A stretch of 64,000 nucleotides of DNA from CAZGUX01 sp046160045 (lineage in GTDB: Bacteria > Acidobacteriota > Terriglobia > Bryobacterales > Bryobacteraceae): NCBI GenBank assembly GCA_046160045.1, contig JBJXGR010000267.1, positions 9,025 through 73,024 of the forward strand. The letters are read 5' to 3'. The notes under the pieces are model-generated. The model was not told where the DNA came from. It did no database searches and worked only from the letters and a program-made list of their open reading frames with translations. The position numbers and the translations under genes are program-made. Every line of letters begins with the position of its first letter. Position 1 is the first letter of the stretch. Positions 15,941 through 24,889 of the stretch are shown here, piece by piece.

Positions 15941-17083
15941 ATGCGAATCAAAGGGACGCCTGCCTTGTGGTGGAACCGGTTCATGCGCCGGTGGCGGGCG
16001 CACATCACGCTGGCCGGCGTCCTGTACAGCGGCGCGCTCACCGTGGTTTGTACCGTCGCCCTTCTGTCGGGCAATAACCTGCTGTTTCTGGTGCTGGCGG
16101 CCATGCTGTCGCTCCTGATGCTCTCCGGCTTTTTGAGCCGCCTGAGCCTGGCCGGTCTGGAGATGGACTTTGTCACGCCCGAGCACATTACGGCGGGCCA
16201 GCCGGTCGCCGCCACCTTAGCCGTGCGGAACCTGAAATCCTGGATGCCATCCTTCTCGCTGCGGGTGGAAGGCGCCCCGGCCAGCGGCGCCGAGGCTCCC
16301 GACATCCTCCGTACCTCCGTATACATCCCGGTCATCCCCGGGGGCGCGACCATCGAGGACTCCGTCGAGATTCGATTCGCGCGCCGGGGTTCTTACCGCC
16401 AGCACGGTTTCTTCATCAGCACGCGGTTCCCTTTCGGATTTCGCGAGAAGACCGCCGAGGTCAGTCTGGCCCGGGAGGTGCTCGTGTACCCTTCCATCGA
16501 GCCAAGGCCCGCCTTCGAAGAACTGACGTCGGCCGTCACCGGAGAAATCGAGGGCATGCATCGCGGCTCAGGCCACGACCTCTACCGCATCCGCCCCTAT
16601 CAGGCCACCGAGAGCGCGCGAAACGTGGATTGGAAAACCTCGGCCCACACCGGTGAACTCCAGGTGCGCGAATTTGCGCGCGAGGAGGACCGGCAGGTGG
16701 AGATCTACTTCGACCGCAACATCGACTCCCGCGACGCTGCCCAGCGCGGCTGGTTTGAACAGACCGTGGACTTCTGCGCGTTCCTCTCCTGGCGGCTTGC
16801 GCAGCGCGGCGTGACCTTCCACTTTCGCACGCAAGGTTTTAGCCGCAGGGTTCCGGGGGAATCCGACGTGTATACTATTCTTAAGTTTCTGGCTTTGGTC
16901 ACCGCAGTCGCTCAGGGCCCGCTGGATCCGCCCCATGACGAATCAAGCTTGCAGATCGTCATCAGCCAGACGCCCAGCGCGGCGGAGGCTCTGGGCTGGA
17001 CCCCTGCCTTGGTGCTGGATGGCCGCTCTGGTGTGCTGGCCGCTCAGGGCGCAATCCCCGCAACCGGACCCGCCCAGGCTTGA
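15941..17083 (+). CDS. DUF58 domain-containing membrane protein
   Basis: A 380-residue protein with two N-terminal transmembrane helices (about 22-62, around LLSGNNLLFLVLAAMLSLL) and a C-terminal DUF58 domain with YRIRPYQATESARNVDWKTS and LQVREF, the family's core motif. DUF58 proteins usually sit beside MoxR ATPases and VWA or transglutaminase genes; none is next to it here. The function is not established. The last 149 bp overlap the next gene in another frame. Confidence 0.85.
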   Translation: MRIKGTPALWWNRFMRRWRAHITLAGVLYSGALTVVCTVALLSGNNLLFLVLAAMLSLLMLSGFLSRLSLAGLEMDFVTPEHITAGQPVAATLAVRNLKSWMPSFSLRVEGAPASGAEAPDILRTSVYIPVIPGGATIEDSVEIRFARRGSYRQHGFFISTRFPFGFREKTAEVSLAREVLVYPSIEPRPAFEELTSAVTGEIEGMHRGSGHDLYRIRPYQATESARNVDWKTSAHTGELQVREFAREEDRQVEIYFDRNIDSRDAAQRGWFEQTVDFCAFLSWRLAQRGVTFHFRTQGFSRRVPGESDVYTILKFLALVTAVAQGPLDPPHDESSLQIVISQTPSAAEALGWTPALVLDGRSGVLAAQGAIPATGPAQA

Positions 17084-18914
17084 GCCCATTCGTACCGCCA
17101 TCACTGTCGTCGAACGCGTCCAAAGCGAAGCTCCAGCCTCTATCACCGTGATCGACGCCGGCGAAATGCGCTCGATCCCGGGCACAAACATTGATGACCG
17201 CCTGCGCAATGTTCCCGGCTTCAGCCTCTTTCGCAGATCCTCCAGCGTGGTGGCCAATCCCACGACACAAGGCGTTTCGCTGCGCGGCATCGGTTCGTCG
17301 GGCGCAAGCCGCACCCTGGTCTTGTGGGATGGCATCCCCGCCAATGACCCATTCGGCGGCTGGGTCTACTGGACGCGGTTTGCCCCGGAGGAGCTGGCCC
17401 GCGTGGAAGTGTCCCGCGGGGCCTCCACCAGCCTGTTCGGCGACCGGGCGCTCGGTGGAGCGATTCATCTGTTTTCGCGCGAACCGGAGCCCCGCCGCTT
17501 GACCGCCCGCTACGAGGGCGGAAACCGCAACTCGCACGACGCCGGCGCCGGTTACTCGCACCTCTTCACGTCGAAGCCAATCGGCCTTTCGACGACTGGC
17601 CGAGCCTACACGACGGACGGCTACCACATTGTCCCGGACCAGATTCGCGGAACCGTGGACTCGCTGGCAGGTGTCCGGTTTGTCACCGGCGATGTGCGCC
17701 TGGATTGGCTGGGGCCAGCGAACCGGTTCTTCCTCAAAAGCGACCTGCTCGTCGAGGATCGCGCCAACGGCACCGTCGCGCAGCGAAATTCCACCTCTTT
17801 GGGTACCGTCTCCGGGCGCTACTTCCGCGAGTTCGGCGACCAGTCCGTGTCCGTGCTTGGATTTCACAACCGGCAGGAGTTGCGTGCCTCGTTCTCCGCC
17901 ATCGCCGCGAATCGCAATTCCGAGCGGATCACCTACCGGCAATCGGTCCCCGCGGAGGCCATGGGCGGCGCGGCCGTATGGTCGCTGCGAAAGTCGTCCG
18001 CCAACCTGCTCGCCGGCGCCGACGTCTTCCGCGTCGAGGGTTACAGCCGCGACTTTCTCGTCCCGTCCGGCCTGCGGCTGGGCGGCGGGACGATGCTCCA
18101 GCACGGTCTGTTTGCCCAGGGCGATGTCACCGCCGGCCCCGCCAGATTCTACCTGGGAGGCCGCCACCAATTCACCGGCCAGGATCGGAAGTTCTTCAGT
18201 CCCAGCGCCGGCGCCGTCGTAGGACACGGTTGGGTCCGGGGCAGGGCTTCGGTCTACCGCAGTTTTCGCGCCCCCACTCTGAACGAATTGTTTCGCGAGT
18301 TCCGCGCGGGAAACACCGCGACGCTCCCCAACGCCGCGCTGAAGCCCGAGACACTCACCGGCGTCGAGACCGGCATCGACTTTGCCGGCGAGTCGGCCAC
18401 CTTCCGGGTGACGGCCTACCGGAACCGGCTCAACGACCTCATCACCAACGTCACGTTGCGGTCGACTCCGGCCGAGATCGTCCGGCAGCGCCAGAACTCC
18501 GCCTCCGCCCTCAGCCGGGGCGTGGAGGCCGACCTCATGGGCCGCTGGCGCTGGCTGCGCACGGAGGGCGGGTATCTCTTTGTCGACTCGCGCTTCGCCA
18601 CCGGGGAGCGTGTCCCACAGATTCCGCGTCACCAAGGCTCGCTCCAATTCATCGCGGAGAAGGAGGGAACCCTGGTGAGCGCCGGGGTCAGGAGCTTTGC
18701 CGCCCAGTTCGACGACGACCGCAACCAGTTCCTGCTTCCGGGCTTCGCCACCGCGCAACTGATGGTGCGCCAGCGGCTGAGGCATGGACTTTCTGCCGTG
18801 GCCGCGTTTGAAAACCTACTCGACCGTGTTTTTTTTACAGGCTACACACCTACCCCAACCATCGGCGCACCGCGCCTCTGGAGGGTTGGGCTGAGGTGGG
18901 ATGGCCACCTCTAA
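16935..18914 (+). CDS. TonB-dependent outer-membrane receptor
   Basis: A receptor of up to 659 residues, with a plug domain (about 60-170, including GVSLRGIGSSGASRTLVLWDG) and a beta-barrel ending in an aromatic-rich strand (WRVGLRWDGHL). It would import siderophores, cobalamin, oligosaccharides or metals using TonB energy. The start is unsure: ATG 16935 gives a long, Arg-rich leader overlapping DUF58 by 149 bp, while an internal ATG at 17019 gives only a short hydrophobic leader (MAALVCWPLRAQS). A signal peptide covering LWAGPLPWCWMAALVCW favours a start upstream of 17019. Confidence 0.87.
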   Translation: MTNQACRSSSARRPARRRLWAGPLPWCWMAALVCWPLRAQSPQPDPPRLEPIRTAITVVERVQSEAPASITVIDAGEMRSIPGTNIDDRLRNVPGFSLFRRSSSVVANPTTQGVSLRGIGSSGASRTLVLWDGIPANDPFGGWVYWTRFAPEELARVEVSRGASTSLFGDRALGGAIHLFSREPEPRRLTARYEGGNRNSHDAGAGYSHLFTSKPIGLSTTGRAYTTDGYHIVPDQIRGTVDSLAGVRFVTGDVRLDWLGPANRFFLKSDLLVEDRANGTVAQRNSTSLGTVSGRYFREFGDQSVSVLGFHNRQELRASFSAIAANRNSERITYRQSVPAEAMGGAAVWSLRKSSANLLAGADVFRVEGYSRDFLVPSGLRLGGGTMLQHGLFAQGDVTAGPARFYLGGRHQFTGQDRKFFSPSAGAVVGHGWVRGRASVYRSFRAPTLNELFREFRAGNTATLPNAALKPETLTGVETGIDFAGESATFRVTAYRNRLNDLITNVTLRSTPAEIVRQRQNSASALSRGVEADLMGRWRWLRTEGGYLFVDSRFATGERVPQIPRHQGSLQFIAEKEGTLVSAGVRSFAAQFDDDRNQFLLPGFATAQLMVRQRLRHGLSAVAAFENLLDRVFFTGYTPTPTIGAPRLWRVGLRWDGHL

Positions 18915-19043
18915 CCGTCACCTTATTAATCACTTGCCAACTTCTTGCCCACCCTGGCCCCCCTCGGCCTTTTGATTGGTAACCTGGGTGCATGACAATC
19001 TGGCACGGAGACGCCGGGCCAGCATCGAAAGTCCACAGAGTAT

Positions 19044-19844
19044 ATGAACATGAAACTCGTTGCCGCCACCGTAGCCGCGTTGGGCCTGATGCTCGGCGGA
19101 TGTAGCCGAAGCACCCAGACGGCTGAAACCGCGCCCCCTCCTCCAACGGAAACACAGGCTCCCGAAAGCCAGCCGGGAGCCGCGGCTCTCGCGCCGCCCG
19201 CGGCGACTTCAACGCCCGGAAGCAGCATCGCTCCCCGTCCGCCGGCCGCTGCGCCTCGTTCCACGACACCACGTTCTTCGGTTGCACCCGCGCCTGCTCC
19301 CAAAGCCCCGCCGGAGCCGAAGATTGTGGTCGTGACCGTGCCCGCCGGTACAGCCATCGCCGTGCGCACGGTTGAGTCTCTATCTACCAAGACCGCAACC
19401 CCCGGCCAGCGTTTCGAAGCCACGCTCGCCGAGGATTTGCGTGAAGATGGGCGCCTGATCGCTCAACGAGGCGCCCGGGCCGAAGGGCGCGTTGTCGAGT
19501 CCGAGAAAGGCGGCAGGGTCAAAGGAACCGCTTCTCTCACTCTGCAGTTGACCAGTCTGCAGTTGGCCAATGGCAGCACCACAGAACTCACGACGGGCAC
19601 GGTTGCTCGCGAAGCCGCCAAGAGTACCAAGAAGGACGCACTGAAAGTAGGCATCGCGTCGGGCGTCGGAGCGGCCATCGGCGCCATCGCCGGGGGCGGT
19701 AAAGGCGCGGCCATCGGTGCGGGAGCAGGTGCCGCCGGAGGCACCGGCGTCGTTCTCGGCACGCGAGGCGATGCGGCCTCAATTCCCAGCGAATCTGTTT
19801 TGACATTTACTCTTCAAACGCCGATCACCGTCAAGAATCCCTGA
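19044..19844 (+). CDS. Putative lipoprotein with Pro/Ala linker and Gly-zipper
   Basis: A 266-residue protein with a lipoprotein signal (MNMKLVAATVAALGLMLGGC, lipobox LGGC, Cys20). A Pro/Ala/Thr-rich linker runs to about residue 93, a beta-rich domain (about 95-200) follows, and a glycine-zipper hydrophobic segment (IGAIAGGGKGAAIGAGAGAAG) comes next. Such zippers occur in outer-membrane lipoproteins of the SlyB/YMGG type. The domain around VPAGTAIAVRTVESLSTKTA is common in acidobacterial lipoproteins of unknown role. A strong terminator follows. Confidence 0.8.
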   Translation: MNMKLVAATVAALGLMLGGCSRSTQTAETAPPPPTETQAPESQPGAAALAPPAATSTPGSSIAPRPPAAAPRSTTPRSSVAPAPAPKAPPEPKIVVVTVPAGTAIAVRTVESLSTKTATPGQRFEATLAEDLREDGRLIAQRGARAEGRVVESEKGGRVKGTASLTLQLTSLQLANGSTTELTTGTVAREAAKSTKKDALKVGIASGVGAAIGAIAGGGKGAAIGAGAGAAGGTGVVLGTRGDAASIPSESVLTFTLQTPITVKNP

Positions 19845-19868
19845 ACTTGCTCTCTCTCTGCGCAGCAC

Positions 19869-19899
19869 GGGCGGGTCTAAAGTGACCCGCCCTTTTTTT
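19869..19899 (+). terminator. Rho-independent terminator
   Basis: GGGCGGGTC (19869-19877), loop TAAAGT, GACCCGCCC (19884-19892), then seven T (19893-19899). It ends the lipoprotein transcript before the convergent tonB gene. Confidence 0.88.
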
Positions 19900-19919
19900 G
19901 TTGGAAGGCGCTACGGCAA

Positions 19920-20666
19920 TCACTGCGTAAGGGTGAAGTTGACATCGATCTGGGTCAGCACCTCGACCGGGTTGTCGTTGAGGAAAGTCGGCCGGTACCG
20001 CCACTGGAGCACGGCGTCGACCGCGGCCTTCACCAGGAGCGGCGGGCCAGTGAGAACCCGCAGGTTGCGAATCGCCCCCTCCCGATCGATGACTGCCTCA
20101 AGCTTGACGGTACCCTGGACGCGCGCCTGCCTCGCGAGTGGCGGATAGGCCGGTTTGACCTGATGGATGATGCGGGCCGCCTGGACCAGGCCGCCGACTT
20201 TCAGTTGGGTGATCGGTTGCGTCGTTTCCTTCGGCGGATCCGCCGCCCGGGGTGGAGGAGGCGGCGCAGTGGGGGTAACCGCCGGTCCCACGGTCCCGCC
20301 GGGTCCGAGACCGCCCGGAACTCCAACGCCGGGAAGTCCGCCAGGGACGCCTCCGCCCAGGGAAGGCGCCTGGTCCGCGAAGTCCAGCGGGGACGCGGCA
20401 GGGGCCCGGTCAGAGGGTGGGAGGAACAGAGTTCTGGGCCCGAGAGTGGCGGCCGGCGCAGAGGAAATCCTCCCGCTGCGAGCCGCCGGCGGAGGCGGAA
20501 CCGGAACAGCGAAGACGCCGGCCCAGCGGCGGACGGGCAACGCTTCGCTGAAAATCAGGGACGTCATCATCAACCCGCCAACCAGCAATGACTGGCCGGC
20601 GGCGCTGACGGCAATGGCGGAAGCGGCACGGCCGCGCTGCCGCGGCACGAAGACAGTCTCGAACAT
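19920..20666 (-). CDS. TonB family protein
   Basis: A 248-residue energy transducer: a short cytoplasmic basic N-terminus (FVPRQRGR), one transmembrane helix (about 18-40), a long Pro/Gly-rich periplasmic spacer, and a TonB C-terminal domain (about 155-248, HQVKPAYPPLARQARVQG and WRYRPTFLNDNPVEV). The start at 20666 is set by GGAGG six bases upstream; the frame is open further up but lacks a ribosome site. Its C-terminal domain closely resembles that of the BlaR1-like protein at 21323-22855, on the opposite side of the divergent promoter. Confidence 0.87.
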   Translation of the reverse strand: MFETVFVPRQRGRAASAIAVSAAGQSLLVGGLMMTSLIFSEALPVRRWAGVFAVPVPPPPAARSGRISSAPAATLGPRTLFLPPSDRAPAASPLDFADQAPSLGGGVPGGLPGVGVPGGLGPGGTVGPAVTPTAPPPPPRAADPPKETTQPITQLKVGGLVQAARIIHQVKPAYPPLARQARVQGTVKLEAVIDREGAIRNLRVLTGPPLLVKAAVDAVLQWRYRPTFLNDNPVEVLTQIDVNFTLTQ

Positions 20667-20865
20667 AGCGGACCTCCAGTCGTCGTCGCCGAAGCCGGCG
20701 GCACTGCCGGCTTCGTTTTGGTTCAACTCGAGATCCGGCCGGATCTGTAAGGTTAGACACAAAGGCGCAAGCGGGAGTTCCCAAGAGACTCAGTTTCAGC
20801 CCGCGGTTCCCGCCTTGAAACAAATCGCACTCCCGGGAACAAGGCAGGCGCGGCCGGTGTCTCTA

Positions 20866-20902
20866 TTGACCAGCGCCGCGAATGGTGCTAGATTTCTAGC
20901 AC
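20866..20902 (+). promoter_or_regulatory. Promoter with overlapping BlaI-type operator
   Basis: TTGACC (20866-20871), a 17-bp spacer and TAGATT (20889-20894) form a promoter for the regulator pair. A perfect 18-bp palindrome, GTGCTAGATTTCTAGCAC (20885-20902), covers the -10 box. A second, weaker pair (GTGCTA at 20904, TAGCAG at 20915) follows just before the start codon. The position fits negative autoregulation by the BlaI-like protein. Confidence 0.7.
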
Positions 20903-20920
20903 AGTGCTAAGCAGCTAGCA

Positions 20921-21319
20921 GTGGAAATGAAAATGACAGCGCATCACACCAATCTCTCCCGGCGCGAGCGGCAGATCATGGACATCCTCTACCGGCGCGG
21001 CCGGGCGACCGCGGCGGAAATCCACTCTGAACTCCCCGAGCGCCCCAGTTACTCGGCCGTCCGGGCGCACTTGCGGACTCTCGAAGACAAGGGCCATGTC
21101 CGTCACCTGGCCGAGGACCTGCGGTACGTCTACGTGCCGACCCTGCACCCCGACCGGGCACGCCGGGGGGCGCTCAATCACCTGGTCGACACCTTCTTCG
21201 GCGGTTCGGCGGCGCGGGCCGCCGCGGCCCTGATCGACGGCCATTCGTCGAAACTCTCCAGCGACGACCTCGACCGGTTGGAGCGGCTGATCGACGAAGC
21301 CAAGAGCAAAGGAGTGTAG
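20921..21319 (+). CDS. BlaI/MecI/CopY family repressor
   Basis: A 132-residue winged-helix repressor. The DNA-binding domain (about 12-80) shows LSRRERQIMDILYRRGRATA and SYSAVRAHLRTLEDKGHVRH; a C-terminal dimerisation region follows. In the known systems, a membrane M56 peptidase cleaves or inactivates this repressor on a cell-wall signal. It is followed, after 3 bp, by such a peptidase gene. The start may be GTG 20921, ATG 20927 or ATG 20933; the palindromic operator lies directly upstream. Confidence 0.9.
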   Translation: MEMKMTAHHTNLSRRERQIMDILYRRGRATAAEIHSELPERPSYSAVRAHLRTLEDKGHVRHLAEDLRYVYVPTLHPDRARRGALNHLVDTFFGGSAARAAAALIDGHSSKLSSDDLDRLERLIDEAKSKGV

Positions 21320-21322
21320 GCG

Positions 21323-22855
21323 ATGATCGAGATTGCGTGGAAAGCGACGCTGATCCTGGCCGTCGCCGGCGTGGCCTCCGTGCTCGCCAGGCGGACCTCC
21401 GCCGCCGTCCGGCACCTGGTATGGCTGGCGGCTTTGGCGTCTCTGCTCATGCTGCCGATGACGGCGAGCCTGGCCCCGGCATGGCGTCCGGCGTTGCCGG
21501 CGACTCTGCGTACGCTGCCGCAGACGTCGTGGATCGTGATCGATGTCATCGCGGAGAGGGGACGATGGCAAATGGACTGGCAGCGCATGGCGTGGCTGGT
21601 CTGGGTGTCCGGCGCACTTGCCCTGGCAGCGCGAGCCGTTCTCTCTCAGACCCGCGCCGCCCGCCTCGCCGCTCGCGCGACGGTCTTCCCCGGATACTCC
21701 GCCGTCCGGTTGAGCGGCGACATCTCGATTCCGATGGTGGTGGGCCTGTTCGATCCGGTGGTGCTGTTGCCGTCCCTGGCCCGAAGTTGGAGCGCCGAGC
21801 GCATGCGCCTGGTCCTGCGCCATGAACTTGCCCATGTCGTCCGGCGCGACACCATCGGCTGCGCGCTCGCCGAACTGGCCTGCGCTCTCTACTGGCCCCA
21901 CCCCTTGGTTTGGTTCGCGTCTGCCCGTTTGCGCCAGGAGTGCGAGCAGGCCTGCGACGACGCCGTCCTCGAACAGGGAGAGAAGGCCTCTCTATATGCG
22001 GAGCATCTGGTTGATCTGGTTCGCGGCCTGACCCGCCGTCAACCTCAGTTTGAAGGAGGAATCGCTATGGCACGTGTTACCGATCTCGAGCATCGTCTGA
22101 AGGCAATGCTCAGTTCCAATCGTTCCCGCAGGGCCGCCGGCCCCGGACTGGCCGTCGCGGCCACGCTGGCGGCCATCGCGGTCCTGTTGCCCCTCTCCGC
22201 GTTCAAGGCGCCCGCGCAAACCGGGGCAGCTATCTCCGGCGTCGTTCGGGATGCCTCCGGCGCCACCGTGCCCAAAGCGCGGGTTACGCTCCTGTTCCCC
22301 GGTTCCGACCGGCAGGAGTTCACCACCACCAGCGACGTCGGCGAGTTCTCGTTCAAACCGCTAACGTATGGCCTATACAACATCAAAGTCGCCAAGGGCG
22401 GATTCGCACTCCTCCAGTTGCAGGGCGTCACCGCCGGGCATGGAGCCGCGGCGCGTCTCGAATTGGTGCTCAACGTAGGCCAGGTGAGCGAGACGGTCGA
22501 CGTCGCCGGTGAGCGTCCGTCCGCGGTGAGAACGGGGACGGCGCTGCCGACGGGCCCCCCGACCCGAATCCGCGTGGGCGGCAACGTTCAGGCGACGAAA
22601 CTGGACTACCAGGTGCGGCCGGTCTATCCGCCCGACTGCAAGGCGGAAGGCGTTCAGGGCTCGGTCCTGCTGAGAGCGGTCATCGGCAAAGATGGTTCCC
22701 TGCTGAACGTGGAGCCGGTGAACCAACTGGTGGACAACCGCCTGGCGGAAGCCGCGCTCGCCGCGGTGCGGCTATGGCGCTACAAGCCGACTCTACTCAA
22801 CGGCGTGCCTGTGGAGGTCGTCACGATGGTCACGGTGAATTTCACGCTGGAGTAA
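21323..22855 (+). CDS. BlaR1-like M56 peptidase fused to CarboxypepD_reg and TonB_C domains
   Basis: A 510-residue membrane protein. The N-terminal M56 metallopeptidase part has several helices and the zinc motif HELAH (167-171) with a later E-x-x-C-D (208-212). After another helix (about 262-282) comes a carboxypeptidase regulatory-like beta domain (about 295-375, SGVVRDASGATVPKARVTL). It ends with a TonB C-terminal domain (about 415-510, YQVRPVYPPDCKAEGVQGSV). Classical BlaR1 ends in a penicillin-binding sensor; here that place is taken by domains of envelope transport systems. Together with the repressor it forms a two-gene sensor unit. Confidence 0.85.
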   Translation: MIEIAWKATLILAVAGVASVLARRTSAAVRHLVWLAALASLLMLPMTASLAPAWRPALPATLRTLPQTSWIVIDVIAERGRWQMDWQRMAWLVWVSGALALAARAVLSQTRAARLAARATVFPGYSAVRLSGDISIPMVVGLFDPVVLLPSLARSWSAERMRLVLRHELAHVVRRDTIGCALAELACALYWPHPLVWFASARLRQECEQACDDAVLEQGEKASLYAEHLVDLVRGLTRRQPQFEGGIAMARVTDLEHRLKAMLSSNRSRRAAGPGLAVAATLAAIAVLLPLSAFKAPAQTGAAISGVVRDASGATVPKARVTLLFPGSDRQEFTTTSDVGEFSFKPLTYGLYNIKVAKGGFALLQLQGVTAGHGAAARLELVLNVGQVSETVDVAGERPSAVRTGTALPTGPPTRIRVGGNVQATKLDYQVRPVYPPDCKAEGVQGSVLLRAVIGKDGSLLNVEPVNQLVDNRLAEAALAAVRLWRYKPTLLNGVPVEVVTMVTVNFTLE

Positions 22856-22945
22856 AACATTGGGGATTCTCTGTTCTTTGTTCGGAGAGGGAGCAGCCAC
22901 CGGCTTTTCAAGGGAGTGTATCGTTGATTTCGGCCGCCGAACAGA

Positions 22946-23539
22946 TCACTCCCGTCCTTCGCGCACCACCAGATGAGCCCGACGGTTCCGTTGCCAGCAG
23001 GATTCCGAAGGTTCCTCGCACTGGGGCTTCTCCCTGCCGTAACTCACGATGTGCAGGCTGGCTTCCGGCACGCCTGAGTCGCGCAATTGCTCGGCGGCTC
23101 GTCTCGCGCGGCGGTCGCCCAGCGCGAGATTGTACTCGGCCGAACCTCGCTCGTCGCAATGGCCTTCCACGGTGACCTTCACGGAGGGAAAGCCCGACAG
23201 AATGGGGGCCAGCAAACGGGCATTCTGTTGTAGCGCGGTCAACGCTTCGTTCGTGAGGTCGAAACGGTCGTAGGCAAAGAAGGCGTCCTGCAGCCGACTG
23301 CCCAGTTCGGCGAGAATTGCGGCCAGATTGCGAGGCGGCGCAGCTTCCGGGGCTGGGTCGACGATGACGGCCTTCCCGCTCGGGCCGGCCGCCACTTCCG
23401 GTTGCGGGCGCGGTGTCTCTCGAACCGGCGCAGGGCCGGCCTCGGGGGGCACAGGCCTGTCAAGGACGGTCCTCGCGCGGTGACGAGGACCACATGCGCA
23501 GACGGCGGCAATTGCAGCTACCGCAAAAATGACTCTCAT
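22946..23539 (-). CDS. OmpA/Pal-like peptidoglycan-associated lipoprotein
   Basis: A 197-residue protein with a short lipoprotein signal (lipobox VCAC, Cys16), a Pro-rich linker and an OmpA C-terminal domain (about 85-190) with VEGHCDERGSAEYNLALGDR and RAEQL-like helix, which binds peptidoglycan. Pal normally works with Tol proteins in outer-membrane constriction; no tol genes are near, so it may be a paralogue. The Cys in GHCDERG is usual for Pal proteins of this type. Confidence 0.87.
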   Translation of the reverse strand: MRVIFAVAAIAAVCACGPRHRARTVLDRPVPPEAGPAPVRETPRPQPEVAAGPSGKAVIVDPAPEAAPPRNLAAILAELGSRLQDAFFAYDRFDLTNEALTALQQNARLLAPILSGFPSVKVTVEGHCDERGSAEYNLALGDRRARRAAEQLRDSGVPEASLHIVSYGREKPQCEEPSESCWQRNRRAHLVVREGRE

Positions 23540-23626
23540 AGCCCGATTACACGCGAGCGGGCGCTTCGATTCGATACCCGGCAGTGGGTATTTCTTCGTT
23601 GTGCCAACGCGACTATTCTGGAAGGC

Positions 23627-24889
23627 ATGGGACCCCGGTCGCGCGTCCTCCTGATCGGTACACTGGGCGGCCTGCTGCTGCTGACCTTGCTGGCGGGTTG
23701 CGCGGGGTTGATCATTTTCGGGCGCATACGGGCGGCGGAGACCAAGCTGCGGGCGCTCGATTTCGAACGAAGCGGCGCGCTCGAGCAGGTCCGGCGTGCC
23801 ATCTATCTTTCAGGCACGATCGCCCGCGACTACTTCGCCGACCCGGACGGTCCGGACGGCCAGGCGCTGCTTGACAAGAACGGGCAATTGGAAGCGGAGT
23901 CGAAGCAGGCGTTTGTCCGATACACGGCACTTGGCCCCGCCGCGGACGTTTCCCGGTTGCAGGGGGAAGTGGCTGCGTGGTGGAAGGTCGTACACCTGAT
24001 GACCGAAATGGCCTGGACGCGCCGGACGGCAGGAGTGGACGCATATTTTCGCGTGCAGGTTGGGCGCCGCCGCGAGATCATGCTGAGCATTGCCGATGAA
24101 ATTGGCGCGGCCCTCCGAAGCGAGCGATGGAGGCGCGAGGAGGACCTGGTGCGAATGTACGCGCAATTTCGCCTCACGCTTGGTGTAGGAGTAGTTCTGC
24201 TGGTTGTGTTGGGATCGGCAGCCGCGACGTTCACGGCGCGCCGGCTGCTGCGTCTGGAGGCAGAGACGCGGGCGCTTTCGGCGCAACTGGTGGAAGCACA
24301 GGAACAGGAGCGGCGCTCGATTGCCCGCGAACTGCACGATGAGGTGGGTCAGTCGCTCGCGGGGCTGCTGCTGGATATCGGCGCGGCTGCCTCCGACGCC
24401 GGGCAGGGACCGGTCAAAACCCGGCTGAACGCAATCGCCGTCTGCGCCGCGCGGCTGGTGGAGGAGGTCCGGCGCATTGCTCTGTCGCTGCGTCCGTCCA
24501 TGCTCGACGACCTGGGGCTGGTACCGGCGCTCGAGTGGCAGGCGCGCGAAGTCGGCCAACGCTCCGGCATCGCGGTGGAGGTGGAAGCGGAGGAGAGCGC
24601 GGGGCAATTGCCCGAGGCTCTTCGCACCTGCATCTACCGCGTGGCCCAGGAGGCTCTCCGCAACAGCGTCCGACACTCCGCCGCCCGGCGCGTCCGCATC
24701 GGTCTGAGCCGGGACGCCGGATTCGTCAGGCTGCGGGTCGAGGACGATGGCAGGGGTTTCGCCGCTGATCGCCGGAGGGGTCTGGGCTTGCTCGGCATGC
24801 AGGAACGCGTGGTTCAGTTGGGAGGCCGTTTCCGGGTGCTCTCCTCGCCGGGCAGTGGCACCACGGTGGCGGCGGAGTTACCCCTATGA
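23627..24889 (+). CDS. NarX/DegS-type sensor histidine kinase
   Basis: A 420-residue inner-membrane kinase with two transmembrane helices (8-32 and 182-203) around a periplasmic helical sensor. The HisKA_3 dimerisation region holds the phospho-accepting His237 (SIARELHDEVGQ). The HATPase region has the N box (QEALRNSVRHS), DDGRGF and GLGLLGMQERV. ATG 23627 is chosen because it places the first helix at the N-terminus; upstream extension would overlap the divergent pal gene. It overlaps the response-regulator gene by 4 bp, so the two form a pair. Confidence 0.92.
   Translation: MGPRSRVLLIGTLGGLLLLTLLAGCAGLIIFGRIRAAETKLRALDFERSGALEQVRRAIYLSGTIARDYFADPDGPDGQALLDKNGQLEAESKQAFVRYTALGPAADVSRLQGEVAAWWKVVHLMTEMAWTRRTAGVDAYFRVQVGRRREIMLSIADEIGAALRSERWRREEDLVRMYAQFRLTLGVGVVLLVVLGSAAATFTARRLLRLEAETRALSAQLVEAQEQERRSIARELHDEVGQSLAGLLLDIGAAASDAGQGPVKTRLNAIAVCAARLVEEVRRIALSLRPSMLDDLGLVPALEWQAREVGQRSGIAVEVEAEESAGQLPEALRTCIYRVAQEALRNSVRHSAARRVRIGLSRDAGFVRLRVEDDGRGFAADRRRGLGLLGMQERVVQLGGRFRVLSSPGSGTTVAAELPL

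Noticed and set aside
10057..22855. BlaI/BlaR1 pair as regulator of the metallo-beta-lactamase
   Set aside because: They are 10 kb apart, the BlaR1-like protein lacks a penicillin-binding sensor, and no copy of the operator palindrome was seen before the lactamase gene.
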